In this document: one piece after another, positions 27,719 through 35,670 of the stretch
Numbering within the stretch: position 1 is the stretch's first letter
How the letters are laid out: every line of letters begins with the position of its first letter
NCBI GenBank assembly: GCA_965371225.1
Contig: CBDUXP010000005.1
Location: forward strand, 1 to 64,000
Origin: CBDUXP01 sp965371225 [NCBI: uncultured bacterium]
GTDB lineage: Bacteria > Abyssobacteria > SURF-5 > CBDUXP01
Direction of reading: 5' to 3'
Length of the DNA: 64,000 nucleotides
Position numbers and translations under genes: made by a program
Notes under the pieces: model-generated
Database searches by the model: none
What the model was told of the DNA's origin: nothing
What the model saw: only the letters and a program-made list of their open reading frames with translations

Positions 27719-29694
27719 GACTCCGGTGCCTCCGCGAGAGGCAGGTGCAGTGTCACCTTCGCGCCACCACCCCGCTCGCTCTTCTCGATCGTGACCGCGC
27801 CCCCGTGCCGGTGCGCCGTCCGTTCCGTCAGCGCCAGGCCCAGGCCGAGGCCCTTCTCCTTCGTCGTGAAAAACGGGGAGAACACACGCGGCGCCGCTTC
27901 CGGGGGCACGCCCGGCCCGGAATCTTCCACCTCGATCACCGCCCCGGAGGCGCCGTTGGCCGTCCGCCGCGCCCGCACCCACACATGGCCCGTGGCGCCG
28001 GCCGCCTCACACGCGTTGGTCAGCACGTGCGCCACCGCGTCGCTCAATTCCTGCCGGTCCGCAAGCGCGACCACCGGTTCCGTGTGCGGTTCCACTTCGA
28101 CCTGGGTGGGGCCCGCATCCAGGCCCGCCTGGAGGGCGACGGCGTCGGTCACAATGTCGTGCAGGTCGACCGGCTCGCGTTCCGGCTCGCCTTCCGCGCC
28201 GTAGCGCATCAGGTCCTCCACCAGATGGTCCAACCGCTCCACCTCGCGCAATGCGACCGCGTGGAAGTTCGTCGCGAAATCCGGCTCGTCCCGATGGTCG
28301 GGGAACAGTTGGGCAAACGTCTTGATCGCCACGAGGGGGTTCTTGATGGCGTGCGCCATGCCCAGGGCGAACCGGTGCCACGTGTCCGTCTGCGCGGTGG
28401 CCACGGCCGCTTCCGCGTCGGCGCCGGGCCCGTCGACCCCCGCCAAGCTGGTGCACACCATGATCGCGCCGACCACCGCCCCCATCTCGTCCCGCAAGCG
28501 GGACGTGTTCACGCCCAGGGGCTGCCCGGTCACCGAGTTGACCACGCGATGGCGCCGATACTCCGCCTCCCCCGCCAGCGTGCGGAGCAAGAGATCCGCC
28601 ACCAGCGAGCCGAGCCGCTCCGTCGGCTGGCCCAGGACGGTGGCCGGTGACACCTCCAGCGTGCGGGCGGCCGCGTCGTTGCACACGCGGACGGTCCCCT
28701 CCGTGTCGATCATGACGACACCGCTGCCCAGGTTTTCGACGACGCCTTCAAAGAGCGCGCGCTGCCCGCGAGCTTGCGCTTGCGCCATGGCGTTGTCCAG
28801 GACGGACGCCATGTACTGGGCCATGCAGACGATGAGGTCCAGTTCCGCCGCGTCGACACCGGCGCCCGTCAGCTTGTTGCCCAGGGTGAGCACGCCGCGC
28901 AGATGGCCGTCGGACACCAGCGGCAGGGCCAGGGCCGCCTGCAGCAGCCGCATTTCCTGTTGGACGAGGAGCGGCAACGCGGCCGCTTCAGGCCCGGGGT
29001 AGACGCACACGCGGTTGTGCGCGCGCAACCACGCCACCAGACCGCTCTCGGCGCGAAACGCCATGATCGCCAGCCGGTCGCGCCGGACGCCCAGGGTGGC
29101 CAGCACCTGGTACTGGCTCGGGGCGTCCTGCCACAGGATCGCGCCCCGGTTCACGCCACACAGTTCGGTCACCGCTTCCAGGAACAGTTGCGCCATCTTC
29201 GCCGCATCGGTCTGGGCCCCAGCCGCGCGGAAGATGGTGCGGAGCGCTTGCGTCAGCGACTTCTGGTCGGCCGCGGATTCGCCCGCCGGCAGGGCCAGCG
29301 CCCCGGATGGCGGCTCGGGGGCCGCCGCCCGCCGCCGCAGCCGGTCCTGGACCCGGTGGAGCAACAGGGCCGTCGCGTTCCGGTCGAAGGGTTTGGTGAG
29401 CACCTCGTCGAGCCCCGCGGGTAGCGCGGCCGCCACCCGGGGCGTGCGGGCGGAGAGCGCCAGGGCCACCAGGGTCACGTGCGGATCCCGCGTGCGGAGC
29501 GCATGGACCACGTCCACCAGCGCCGTGTCGCGCACGTATTCGTCGATGAACACCACATCGGCCGGCACTTCCTCGGCCAGGGCCAGCAAGCCGACGGCAC
29601 TCGTCTCAGCAAAGGTAGTCCAGTCGGGACCCAGCAGCCGGCGGAGCGATTCCACTACGGCCGGCTCGGCGGAACAAATCAGCGCAAACGGCAT
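27715..29694 (-). CDS. REC - GAF - PAS - HisKA - HATPase sensor kinase
   Basis: A 659-residue cytoplasmic kinase. The N-terminus is a receiver-like domain (Asp51 in VVFIDEY, Lys near 101 in LTKPF), followed by a GAF-like domain (about 150-300, ending in a long helix), a PAS domain (about 315-430, ENLGSGVVMIDTEG) and the kinase core with LGMAHAIKNPLVAIKTFAQL (phosphoacceptor His near residue 448) and the HATPase motifs DSGPGVP and GLGLGLALTERTAHRHGG. The Ile-Lys-Asn-Pro H-box is typical of NtrB/AtoS-like kinases. It begins one base after the stop of the membrane kinase, so the two are translationally coupled. Its cognate partner is probably the receiver-containing protein encoded next. Confidence 0.92.
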   Translation of the reverse strand: MPFALICSAEPAVVESLRRLLGPDWTTFAETSAVGLLALAEEVPADVVFIDEYVRDTALVDVVHALRTRDPHVTLVALALSARTPRVAAALPAGLDEVLTKPFDRNATALLLHRVQDRLRRRAAAPEPPSGALALPAGESAADQKSLTQALRTIFRAAGAQTDAAKMAQLFLEAVTELCGVNRGAILWQDAPSQYQVLATLGVRRDRLAIMAFRAESGLVAWLRAHNRVCVYPGPEAAALPLLVQQEMRLLQAALALPLVSDGHLRGVLTLGNKLTGAGVDAAELDLIVCMAQYMASVLDNAMAQAQARGQRALFEGVVENLGSGVVMIDTEGTVRVCNDAAARTLEVSPATVLGQPTERLGSLVADLLLRTLAGEAEYRRHRVVNSVTGQPLGVNTSRLRDEMGAVVGAIMVCTSLAGVDGPGADAEAAVATAQTDTWHRFALGMAHAIKNPLVAIKTFAQLFPDHRDEPDFATNFHAVALREVERLDHLVEDLMRYGAEGEPEREPVDLHDIVTDAVALQAGLDAGPTQVEVEPHTEPVVALADRQELSDAVAHVLTNACEAAGATGHVWVRARRTANGASGAVIEVEDSGPGVPPEAAPRVFSPFFTTKEKGLGLGLALTERTAHRHGGAVTIEKSERGGGAKVTLHLPLAEAPES

Positions 29695-29695
29695 T

Positions 29696-32251
29696 TTAGT
29701 GCAGGGGGGCAGTAAGGGATTCGGGAACGTATGCGGGGAAGTTTACCACCAGGCACGCACCCCCAGCCGAGGTGGAACGGGTCGTCATCGTGCCGCCGTG
29801 CTCGCGCACGATCCGCGCCACCACCGCGAGTCCCAGCCCGCTCCCCTTCGGCTTCGTGGTGAAGAAGGGGTCGAAGATCGCCTCCGTCAGCTCCTCGGGA
29901 ATCCCCGGCCCCGTGTCGCTGACGGCCACGGTCACCATGCCCAGGCACCCGGGCGGGCGGGCCTCGTCAGCGAGAGCGGTCTGCGTCCAGTGGTCCGGCG
30001 GCTGGAGCGCCGCCACCCCGTCGCAGCCGGCTTTGATGAGCACGTGTACCTCGCGCGTGGGGGCACCCTCCAACGCCTGCAGCGCATTCATCAGCAAGTT
30101 GAGCAACACTTGCCGCATCTGCGCGGGATCGGCGTACACCCACACGTCGGGCTGCACGGGCCCAGCGATGACGGTCACGTCCTGCGCGTCGACTTCCGGG
30201 CCCAGCAGTTGCAACACGTCGTCGACCACCTCATCCAGGTGCAACCATTGGAGGTGCGGGGGGCTAGGCCGCGCGAACAGCAGCAGCCGCTCGACCAGAT
30301 CGTTGATGCGTTCCACCTCGCCCGCGGCGAGTTGCGCGAAACTGTTGCGGAATTCCGGGTCGTCGAACTTGGTGGGCAGCAGTTGCGCGAGGGTACGAAT
30401 CGACACGAGCGGATTCTTGATCTCATGTGCGAGGCCCGCGGCGAGGGTCCCCAGCGACGCGAGCCGATCCGCCCGCTGCATCCCGTCTTCCAGACTGAGA
30501 CGCTCGGTCTGGTCCTCGAACACCGCCAGCGCACCGATCGTCTCGCCCTCCGCGTCGCGCAGCACCGTGACGCGGAGCGCAATGACGACGCCGCTCCCGT
30601 CGGCCCGGGAGAGGTCCGCCCGCAGCAGGCTTCCCTGCCGGCCCGAGAGGCGCGCGTCGCGCAGGGGCTCGGACAGCACCTCGGGCAGCACGCGATCCGA
30701 TTCCCCCAGGAGCGCGCTCGCCGGCTGCCCCAGCAGCTCCGCCGCCCGCCGGTTGCACGTGGTGAGGTACCCGCTCTGATCCACCGCGATGACGCCGCTC
30801 ACCATGCCGCGGAGGACGTTGTCGTTGTGGACCTTCAGCCGCAGGATCTCTTCGTGCAGCAGGGCATTGGCCAGCGCCGTGGACGCCTGGTGCGCCAGGG
30901 TGGTGAGCACGGCGAGTTCCGCGTCCCCAAGCAGATCGCCGTTGAGCTTCTCGCTGAGCACGAGCAACCCGAGCGTCTGCCCCTCCGCGGTGAGGGGCAC
31001 GACCACGTCCGCGGCGAGGGCAAGCTGCTGCTCCTGAAGCGCGGAGACGGTGGCGCCCCGGTCGCCCGCCGCCGTGGCCACCACCACGGGCCCCATCTTC
31101 GCGCGGGCCATGGCCACCAGGGGGCTCTCCGCTGGAAGTTCGGGGGGCGCCGGATGCGTCGACGGATTCGTGGCCTGGAGAACCCACCGCTCGTCAAGCA
31201 GCTCCGTGTCCCGCAGGTACACCGCGACGTGTTGCAGGCGCAGGGCGCGCCGCACCCCGGACACGAGCAGATCCGTGAGCGGCTTCACGCGCACCCAGGT
31301 GGTCAGATCGCGGCTGAGCTGGTTCAGGGCCACCATGTCGATGGGCGGGCCGCCGAAGGTCACGAAATCGACCGCCCGTTCTACCGCGCGGCGCGCCGTC
31401 GGCAACACGACCGCCGCCAGGGTGGCACTCGCCACGAGTCCGACCACGGTCAGGCCCGCCCCCGGGCCGAGCACCACGCGCCACAGCGCCAGCCCCAGCA
31501 GGATAAGCGCGGTCAGCGCCACGGCCATGCCGCTGGCGGTTAACACTTGCCGGAAAACGACCCCGAGCTGGAACAGGCGGTGTCGCGTCACGGCGAGGGC
31601 GGTGGCCGCGCAGAAGGCCACCATGGTCAGGGGCGCCAGCGGGCCGAATCGGGTGAGGCCCACCCGCGGCAGAATGAACACGAGCGTCATCGCGATGGCG
31701 AGGGTAAACGCGCCGCTGTAGGAGAGGTACAGGAGTTGGGTGCGTTCCCGTTCGCTCGCCGCGCGCCGGAACGTGCGCACCAGGGCCACGATGACCCCGA
31801 TGCCCATGCCGACGCCAGCGAGGGCAAAGACGGGGAACAGGGGGCCATACGCGGGCCGCGGCGCCCCCGCCGCCAAGCTGATCGGCTCGGGACCCTGGAA
31901 GACGGCGCCCGTGGTGGCGAGGAGCGCGAGCACCGCCCCGAGTCCGTAGACGGCGGCCACGTGCCGCCGCTGTTCGGGCGGGACCGATTGCGCGGGGAAG
32001 ATGAGCGCAAACACGTAGAAGCCCGCCAGCCCCAGAATGCCGCCGACGAACGCCAGGTGGCCCCCAAACACCATCCAGCGCAAGGGGACGCCCAGGTGCG
32101 TCGCCAACGCCACTCCCATCGCCCACATGGCGCCGGCCGCCACAAAGAACGCGAAGGCCAGGTGCACCGCCTGCCGGGTGCTGCGGCGCAACACCCAGAC
32201 CGAGAGGGTCACCATGCACAACGCCGCCATGAGCAAACTCGCGGTCTGCAT
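29696..32251 (-). CDS. membrane sensor histidine kinase, 7TM - GAF - PAS - HisKA - HATPase
   Basis: An 851-residue kinase and first gene of the signalling operon. Residues about 1-310 contain at least seven hydrophobic helices, resembling 7TM sensor regions, and there is no large periplasmic loop. A GAF domain (about 320-480), a PAS domain (about 495-600) and a kinase core follow, with AAGLAHEIKNPLVSIRTLAQ (His near residue 607), DTGPGIPEE and GLGLAVVARIVREHGG. It should sense a membrane or intracellular signal and pass phosphate to the downstream receivers. GGTGG lies ahead of the ATG at 32251. The catalytic H-box closely matches that of the next kinase in the operon, suggesting duplication of the kinase core. 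Confidence 0.93.
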   Translation of the reverse strand: MQTASLLMAALCMVTLSVWVLRRSTRQAVHLAFAFFVAAGAMWAMGVALATHLGVPLRWMVFGGHLAFVGGILGLAGFYVFALIFPAQSVPPEQRRHVAAVYGLGAVLALLATTGAVFQGPEPISLAAGAPRPAYGPLFPVFALAGVGMGIGVIVALVRTFRRAASERERTQLLYLSYSGAFTLAIAMTLVFILPRVGLTRFGPLAPLTMVAFCAATALAVTRHRLFQLGVVFRQVLTASGMAVALTALILLGLALWRVVLGPGAGLTVVGLVASATLAAVVLPTARRAVERAVDFVTFGGPPIDMVALNQLSRDLTTWVRVKPLTDLLVSGVRRALRLQHVAVYLRDTELLDERWVLQATNPSTHPAPPELPAESPLVAMARAKMGPVVVATAAGDRGATVSALQEQQLALAADVVVPLTAEGQTLGLLVLSEKLNGDLLGDAELAVLTTLAHQASTALANALLHEEILRLKVHNDNVLRGMVSGVIAVDQSGYLTTCNRRAAELLGQPASALLGESDRVLPEVLSEPLRDARLSGRQGSLLRADLSRADGSGVVIALRVTVLRDAEGETIGALAVFEDQTERLSLEDGMQRADRLASLGTLAAGLAHEIKNPLVSIRTLAQLLPTKFDDPEFRNSFAQLAAGEVERINDLVERLLLFARPSPPHLQWLHLDEVVDDVLQLLGPEVDAQDVTVIAGPVQPDVWVYADPAQMRQVLLNLLMNALQALEGAPTREVHVLIKAGCDGVAALQPPDHWTQTALADEARPPGCLGMVTVAVSDTGPGIPEELTEAIFDPFFTTKPKGSGLGLAVVARIVREHGGTMTTRSTSAGGACLVVNFPAYVPESLTAPLH

Positions 32252-32332
32252 ACTTACGCCACCCGCCTCACGCCACAGGCGTGGGCCGCGGGACTGCGCT
32301 TCACCGCCGCCACGTTTGCTCCCTCGCGCCGC

Positions 32333-33583
32333 TCATGCCGGCGGCGGCGCTCCCAGGATCGTGCACGTCTGCGAGCCGTCGATGGAACGGGAGGTAGTTA
32401 ACGCGACGCGCGATCGATAGCGGCGCGCGTGGTTGGCTACCACGTCCAAGCGGCAGCGCGGATCAAGCTCGGTCAAGTTGATCACGGGGGGCACCATGCC
32501 GCGCGCGAAGCAGCCGCAGATGGCGGCCACCTGGAGGGGCCCGCTCGCGGCCGTGGGATTGCCGATCATGGATTTGATCGCGCTCACGGGGATCCGCGGC
32601 GTCCGCTCCCCGAACACGTCCCACAGGGCCTGCGCCTCTTCCGCATCCGCCCGCCGCGCCGACCCCGCGTTCGCGCTGACGAAGTCCACCGCGTCGGGCC
32701 TCAGGGCGGCATGTTCCAACGCGGCTGCCATCACGTCGCGCAGGCCGCGGCGGGTGACGTCGTCCTGCGGCCCGCCCGCGAGGGGTGGCAGGTCCGCATG
32801 CCCGAGCCACTCCGCATACAGCCGCGCGCCGCGGGCCCGCGCGTCGTCCAGGGGTTCCAGAATCGCATAGGCGCTCCCCTCGGCCAAAACCCCGCCGTCC
32901 CGATCCACATTGAAGGGGCGCATGATTTGCTCCGGCTCGCGCGGAGTGCGGTACATGATCCCCGAGGACTCCAGACCGTTGAAAATCGCCCGACTGAACG
33001 TGGCCTCCGCCGCGCCGCAGAGGGCGGCGTCGAACCGGCCTTCGCGAATGCCGTCCGCGGCCAAGCCCATGGCCAAGGCGCCGCTGGTGCACGCGGTGGA
33101 GATGGTGACCCCATGCCCGGCGCAGTAGCCGAACGTCTGGTGCGCGCTGATGGCATGCAAGTGGGGAATGCAGGAGGCCAGCGCCATGGGATTCATGTCC
33201 ACGAATCCCGGCGCTTCCCACACTTCCACCACCGCCGGCTCGAACTTGTCCATGAGGGGCGTCCCGGCGCCGGCGTAGATCGCGAACCGGTCCGTGGGGA
33301 ACGCCTCCAGGTCCAGCCCCGAATCGTGCAGGGCCATCTGCGCCGCCACCAGGCTGAATTGGGCACCCCGGCCGAGGAAATCCACCGGCACGTCGGGCAG
33401 GAAGGCTTCGGCGGCGAAGTCCGTGATCTCCCCGCCACAATCGTGCTGGTGCTGGCCGGGGTCCACCAGGGTGAGGCGCTTGACACCCGAGCGGCCTGCG
33501 AACAGGCCGTCCCAGTAGGCCTCGACCCCGATGCCGTTGGGGCTGAGCGCCCCAAGCCCGGTAATGACGACTCGCCTGCCCAC
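32333..33583 (-). CDS. FabF-like ketosynthase with both catalytic histidines replaced by asparagine
   Basis: A 416-residue thiolase-fold protein of the FabF/KAS II type. The active-site Cys165 is intact in TISTACTSGALAMG, and Lys337 is kept in IKSMIG. The two catalytic histidines are not: the NAHGT block reads SANAGSA (Asn305) and the GH block reads GNPTAASG (Asn342). Normal condensation needs the Cys-His-His triad, so this protein should be impaired in decarboxylative condensation or do a different reaction on a Cys-bound acyl group. The GTG at 33583 has GGAGG nine bases upstream. It is monocistronic with no acyl carrier protein or ketoreductase nearby, and has its own regulated-looking promoter. 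Confidence 0.9.
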   Translation of the reverse strand: MGRRVVITGLGALSPNGIGVEAYWDGLFAGRSGVKRLTLVDPGQHQHDCGGEITDFAAEAFLPDVPVDFLGRGAQFSLVAAQMALHDSGLDLEAFPTDRFAIYAGAGTPLMDKFEPAVVEVWEAPGFVDMNPMALASCIPHLHAISAHQTFGYCAGHGVTISTACTSGALAMGLAADGIREGRFDAALCGAAEATFSRAIFNGLESSGIMYRTPREPEQIMRPFNVDRDGGVLAEGSAYAILEPLDDARARGARLYAEWLGHADLPPLAGGPQDDVTRRGLRDVMAAALEHAALRPDAVDFVSANAGSARRADAEEAQALWDVFGERTPRIPVSAIKSMIGNPTAASGPLQVAAICGCFARGMVPPVINLTELDPRCRLDVVANHARRYRSRVALTTSRSIDGSQTCTILGAPPPA

Positions 33584-33690
33584 GCTGGCAATCCTCCATA
33601 ACCCCTGTCGCTGGCCCGTACTTCGGCCTCGACGGCGCTGCGGGCGTGAGACAACAGGGCCATCGCCCGCCCGCACCGCGCAGGGGTGTC

Positions 33691-33751
33691 CCTATAGATA
33701 AGTCTTTATAGGCTAACAGTTTACCAAGACAATTTCAATGTATTGTCTTGG
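33691..33751 (-). promoter_or_regulatory. promoter with two inverted repeats upstream of the ketosynthase gene
   Basis: In this A+T-rich island the minus strand carries TTGTCT (33727-33732), a 16-base spacer and TATAAA (33705-33710). CCAAGACAAT (33724-33733) and ATTGTCTTGG (33742-33751) form a perfect 10-bp inverted repeat with an 8-base centre, overlapping the -35. CCTATA...TATAGG (33691-33712) brackets the -10. These arrangements look like repressor sites. The leader to the GTG at 33583 is about 110 bases and contains GCGGGCG/CGCCCGC arms that could pair. The rest of the 366-base gap (33584-33949) shows no gene. Confidence 0.55.
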
Positions 33752-33904
33752 CGCTGTACGATCCAGGCACTGCCAGACCGCACGCTCGCGCCGTTGCCCG
33801 CGATCCCCGCTGCACCGGAGCCCAGGGGCCCCCGCTGTGTCCGATAGTAACGATACGACCGTTTGCGCCAGTTCCGCTACCCAGGGGATTACGGCAGAGG
33901 GCCG

Positions 33905-33938
33905 GGGTGTCACACCAGCAGGCCCCGCCACCCGGGGC
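33905..33938. terminator. possible pckA terminator hairpins
   Basis: Just downstream of the pckA stop, GCCCCG (33922-33927) and CGGGGC (33933-33938) can form a 6-bp stem with a 5-base loop, and GGTGT/ACACC (33905-33915) a second tight stem. Neither is followed by a U-tract, so any termination would be weak or Rho-assisted. Confidence 0.25.
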
Positions 33939-33949
33939 TGGGCCCGTGA

Positions 33950-35545
33950 CTAGGCCGGGACCGGCGCCGCTTCGGCGATGGCCGGGGCGACCCCATCGAA
34001 GCGCTCGAAGTTCGCGCGGAACTGCTCGGCCAGGTGCAGGGCGATGCGATCGTACGCCGCCGGGTCGGACCAAGTCTGCCGCGGGTCCAGGAGCTCGGCC
34101 GGCACGTCCGGGCACGCGTTGGGCATCCGCAACCGGAAGATCGGGTGCTCGGTCATGGGCACCCCGTCCAGGTCGCCGCGCAACGCCGCGTTGACGATGG
34201 CCCGCGTGTAAGGCAGGGAGATGCGCTTGCCCACGCCGAAACCACCGCCGGACCAGCCCGTGTTGATGAGCCAGCAGGAGGCGCCGTGGCGTTCGATGCG
34301 GTCCCCGAGCATCCGCGCGTACTCCACCGCCGGCCGCGGCAGGAACGGCTCACCGAAGCAGGAGCTGAAGGTGGCTTCCGGTTCGGTCACGCCCCGTTCC
34401 GTCCCCGCCAGCTTCGCCGTGTACCCGGACATGAAGTGGTACATGGCCTGCTCGGGGCTCAGGCGCGACACGGGCGGCAGGACGCCGAACGCATCGCACG
34501 TGAGAAACACCACGTGGTTCGGATGCCCGCCGCGGCCGCTCAGTTCCGCGTTCGGGATGTAGGTCACCGGATAGGTGCAGCGCGTATTTTCCGTCAGCGT
34601 GCCGTCGTCATAATCCAGCGCGCGCGTCGCCGGATCCATGATCACGTTCTCGAGCAGGCTGCCGAAGCGGATCGCGTCCCAGATTTGCGGCTCCGTCTCG
34701 CGGCTGAGCTTGATGCACTTGGCGTAACAGCCGCCCTCGAAATTGAACACGCCGTTATCCGACCAGCCGTGCTCGTCGTCGCCGATGAGCCGCCGGGTCG
34801 GGTCGGCGCTGAGCGTCGTCTTCCCGGTGCCCGAGAGCCCGAAAAAAAGCGCGCAACTGCCGTCGTCGCCCAGGTTGGCGGAACAATGCATGCCGAGCAC
34901 GCCGCGCGCGGGCAACACGTAGTTCATCACGGAGAAGATGGACTTCTTGATCTCGCCGGCGTAGCGCGTGCCGCCGATGATGACGAGCCCGCGTTCCAGG
35001 GCGAGGATGACAAACGCCTCGGAGTTCGTGCCGTCCCGCTCGGGGTTGGCCTGGAGGCTCGGCGCGTGGAGCACGGTGAATTCCGGCTGGTGCGCCTCCG
35101 GCGTCGCGTTCTGTGCCGGCAAGAAGAGCGTGCGCGCGAAGAGGCTGTGGTACGCCCGTTCCGTCACCACGCGAATCGGCAAGCGATAGTCCGGGTCCGC
35201 GCCCGCGAAACAGTCCTGCACGTACAACTCGCGGTCCGCGAAGTACGCGCTGACCTGCTGGTGCAGCCCCACGAAATGCGCGGGCGAGATGGGGACGTTG
35301 ACCTTCCCCCAGCCCACCTGCTCCGCACTCGGGCCTTCCTGCACGATGAAGCGGTCGTTGGGGGACCGGCCCGTGTACTTCCCGGTTTCGACCAGGAAGG
35401 CCCCGTTGGCGGCCAGCTGGCCCTCGCCGAGCCGCGTCGCACGTTCAATCAGCTCGGCCGGGGGCAGGTTCCAGTGGGGCGCCTTCACGTTGCGCAAACC
35501 AACGGACGCCAATTGCTCCAGCAGTCCGTTCTCCGATGCCGTCAT
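33950..35545 (-). CDS. pckA: phosphoenolpyruvate carboxykinase (ATP)
   Basis: A 531-residue enzyme that converts oxaloacetate to phosphoenolpyruvate with ATP, the entry step of gluconeogenesis. The kinase loop GLSGTGKTTLSADP, the metal-binding IGDDEHGWSDNGVFNFEGG segment and MHCSANLGDDG are intact, and the N-terminal GRSPNDRF region and C-terminal GGFGVGKRISL match the ATP-dependent family. The longer frame starts at 35599, but the ATG at 35545, with AGGAG seven bases upstream, is better placed. It is monocistronic, downstream of uvrC by about 125 bases. Residue blocks are complete, so it is probably functional. Confidence 0.97.
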   Translation of the reverse strand: MTASENGLLEQLASVGLRNVKAPHWNLPPAELIERATRLGEGQLAANGAFLVETGKYTGRSPNDRFIVQEGPSAEQVGWGKVNVPISPAHFVGLHQQVSAYFADRELYVQDCFAGADPDYRLPIRVVTERAYHSLFARTLFLPAQNATPEAHQPEFTVLHAPSLQANPERDGTNSEAFVILALERGLVIIGGTRYAGEIKKSIFSVMNYVLPARGVLGMHCSANLGDDGSCALFFGLSGTGKTTLSADPTRRLIGDDEHGWSDNGVFNFEGGCYAKCIKLSRETEPQIWDAIRFGSLLENVIMDPATRALDYDDGTLTENTRCTYPVTYIPNAELSGRGGHPNHVVFLTCDAFGVLPPVSRLSPEQAMYHFMSGYTAKLAGTERGVTEPEATFSSCFGEPFLPRPAVEYARMLGDRIERHGASCWLINTGWSGGGFGVGKRISLPYTRAIVNAALRGDLDGVPMTEHPIFRLRMPNACPDVPAELLDPRQTWSDPAAYDRIALHLAEQFRANFERFDGVAPAIAEAAPVPA

Positions 35546-35670
35546 CGTGCTCTCCTGTTTACGGGTTTCGGTGGATGCTTCCGATGGTCCTCGGTCCATG
35601 GGAAGCGCGAATCCCGCATGGTACCACAGCGTCAGCCGCGCTTCAGTATGTGCAGGACGCCCGGGGCAGG

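Noticed and set aside
33713-33931. Minus-strand frame of 72 codons between pckA and the ketosynthase gene
   Set aside because: It covers the promoter inverted repeats and has no ribosome-binding site or recognisable motif.
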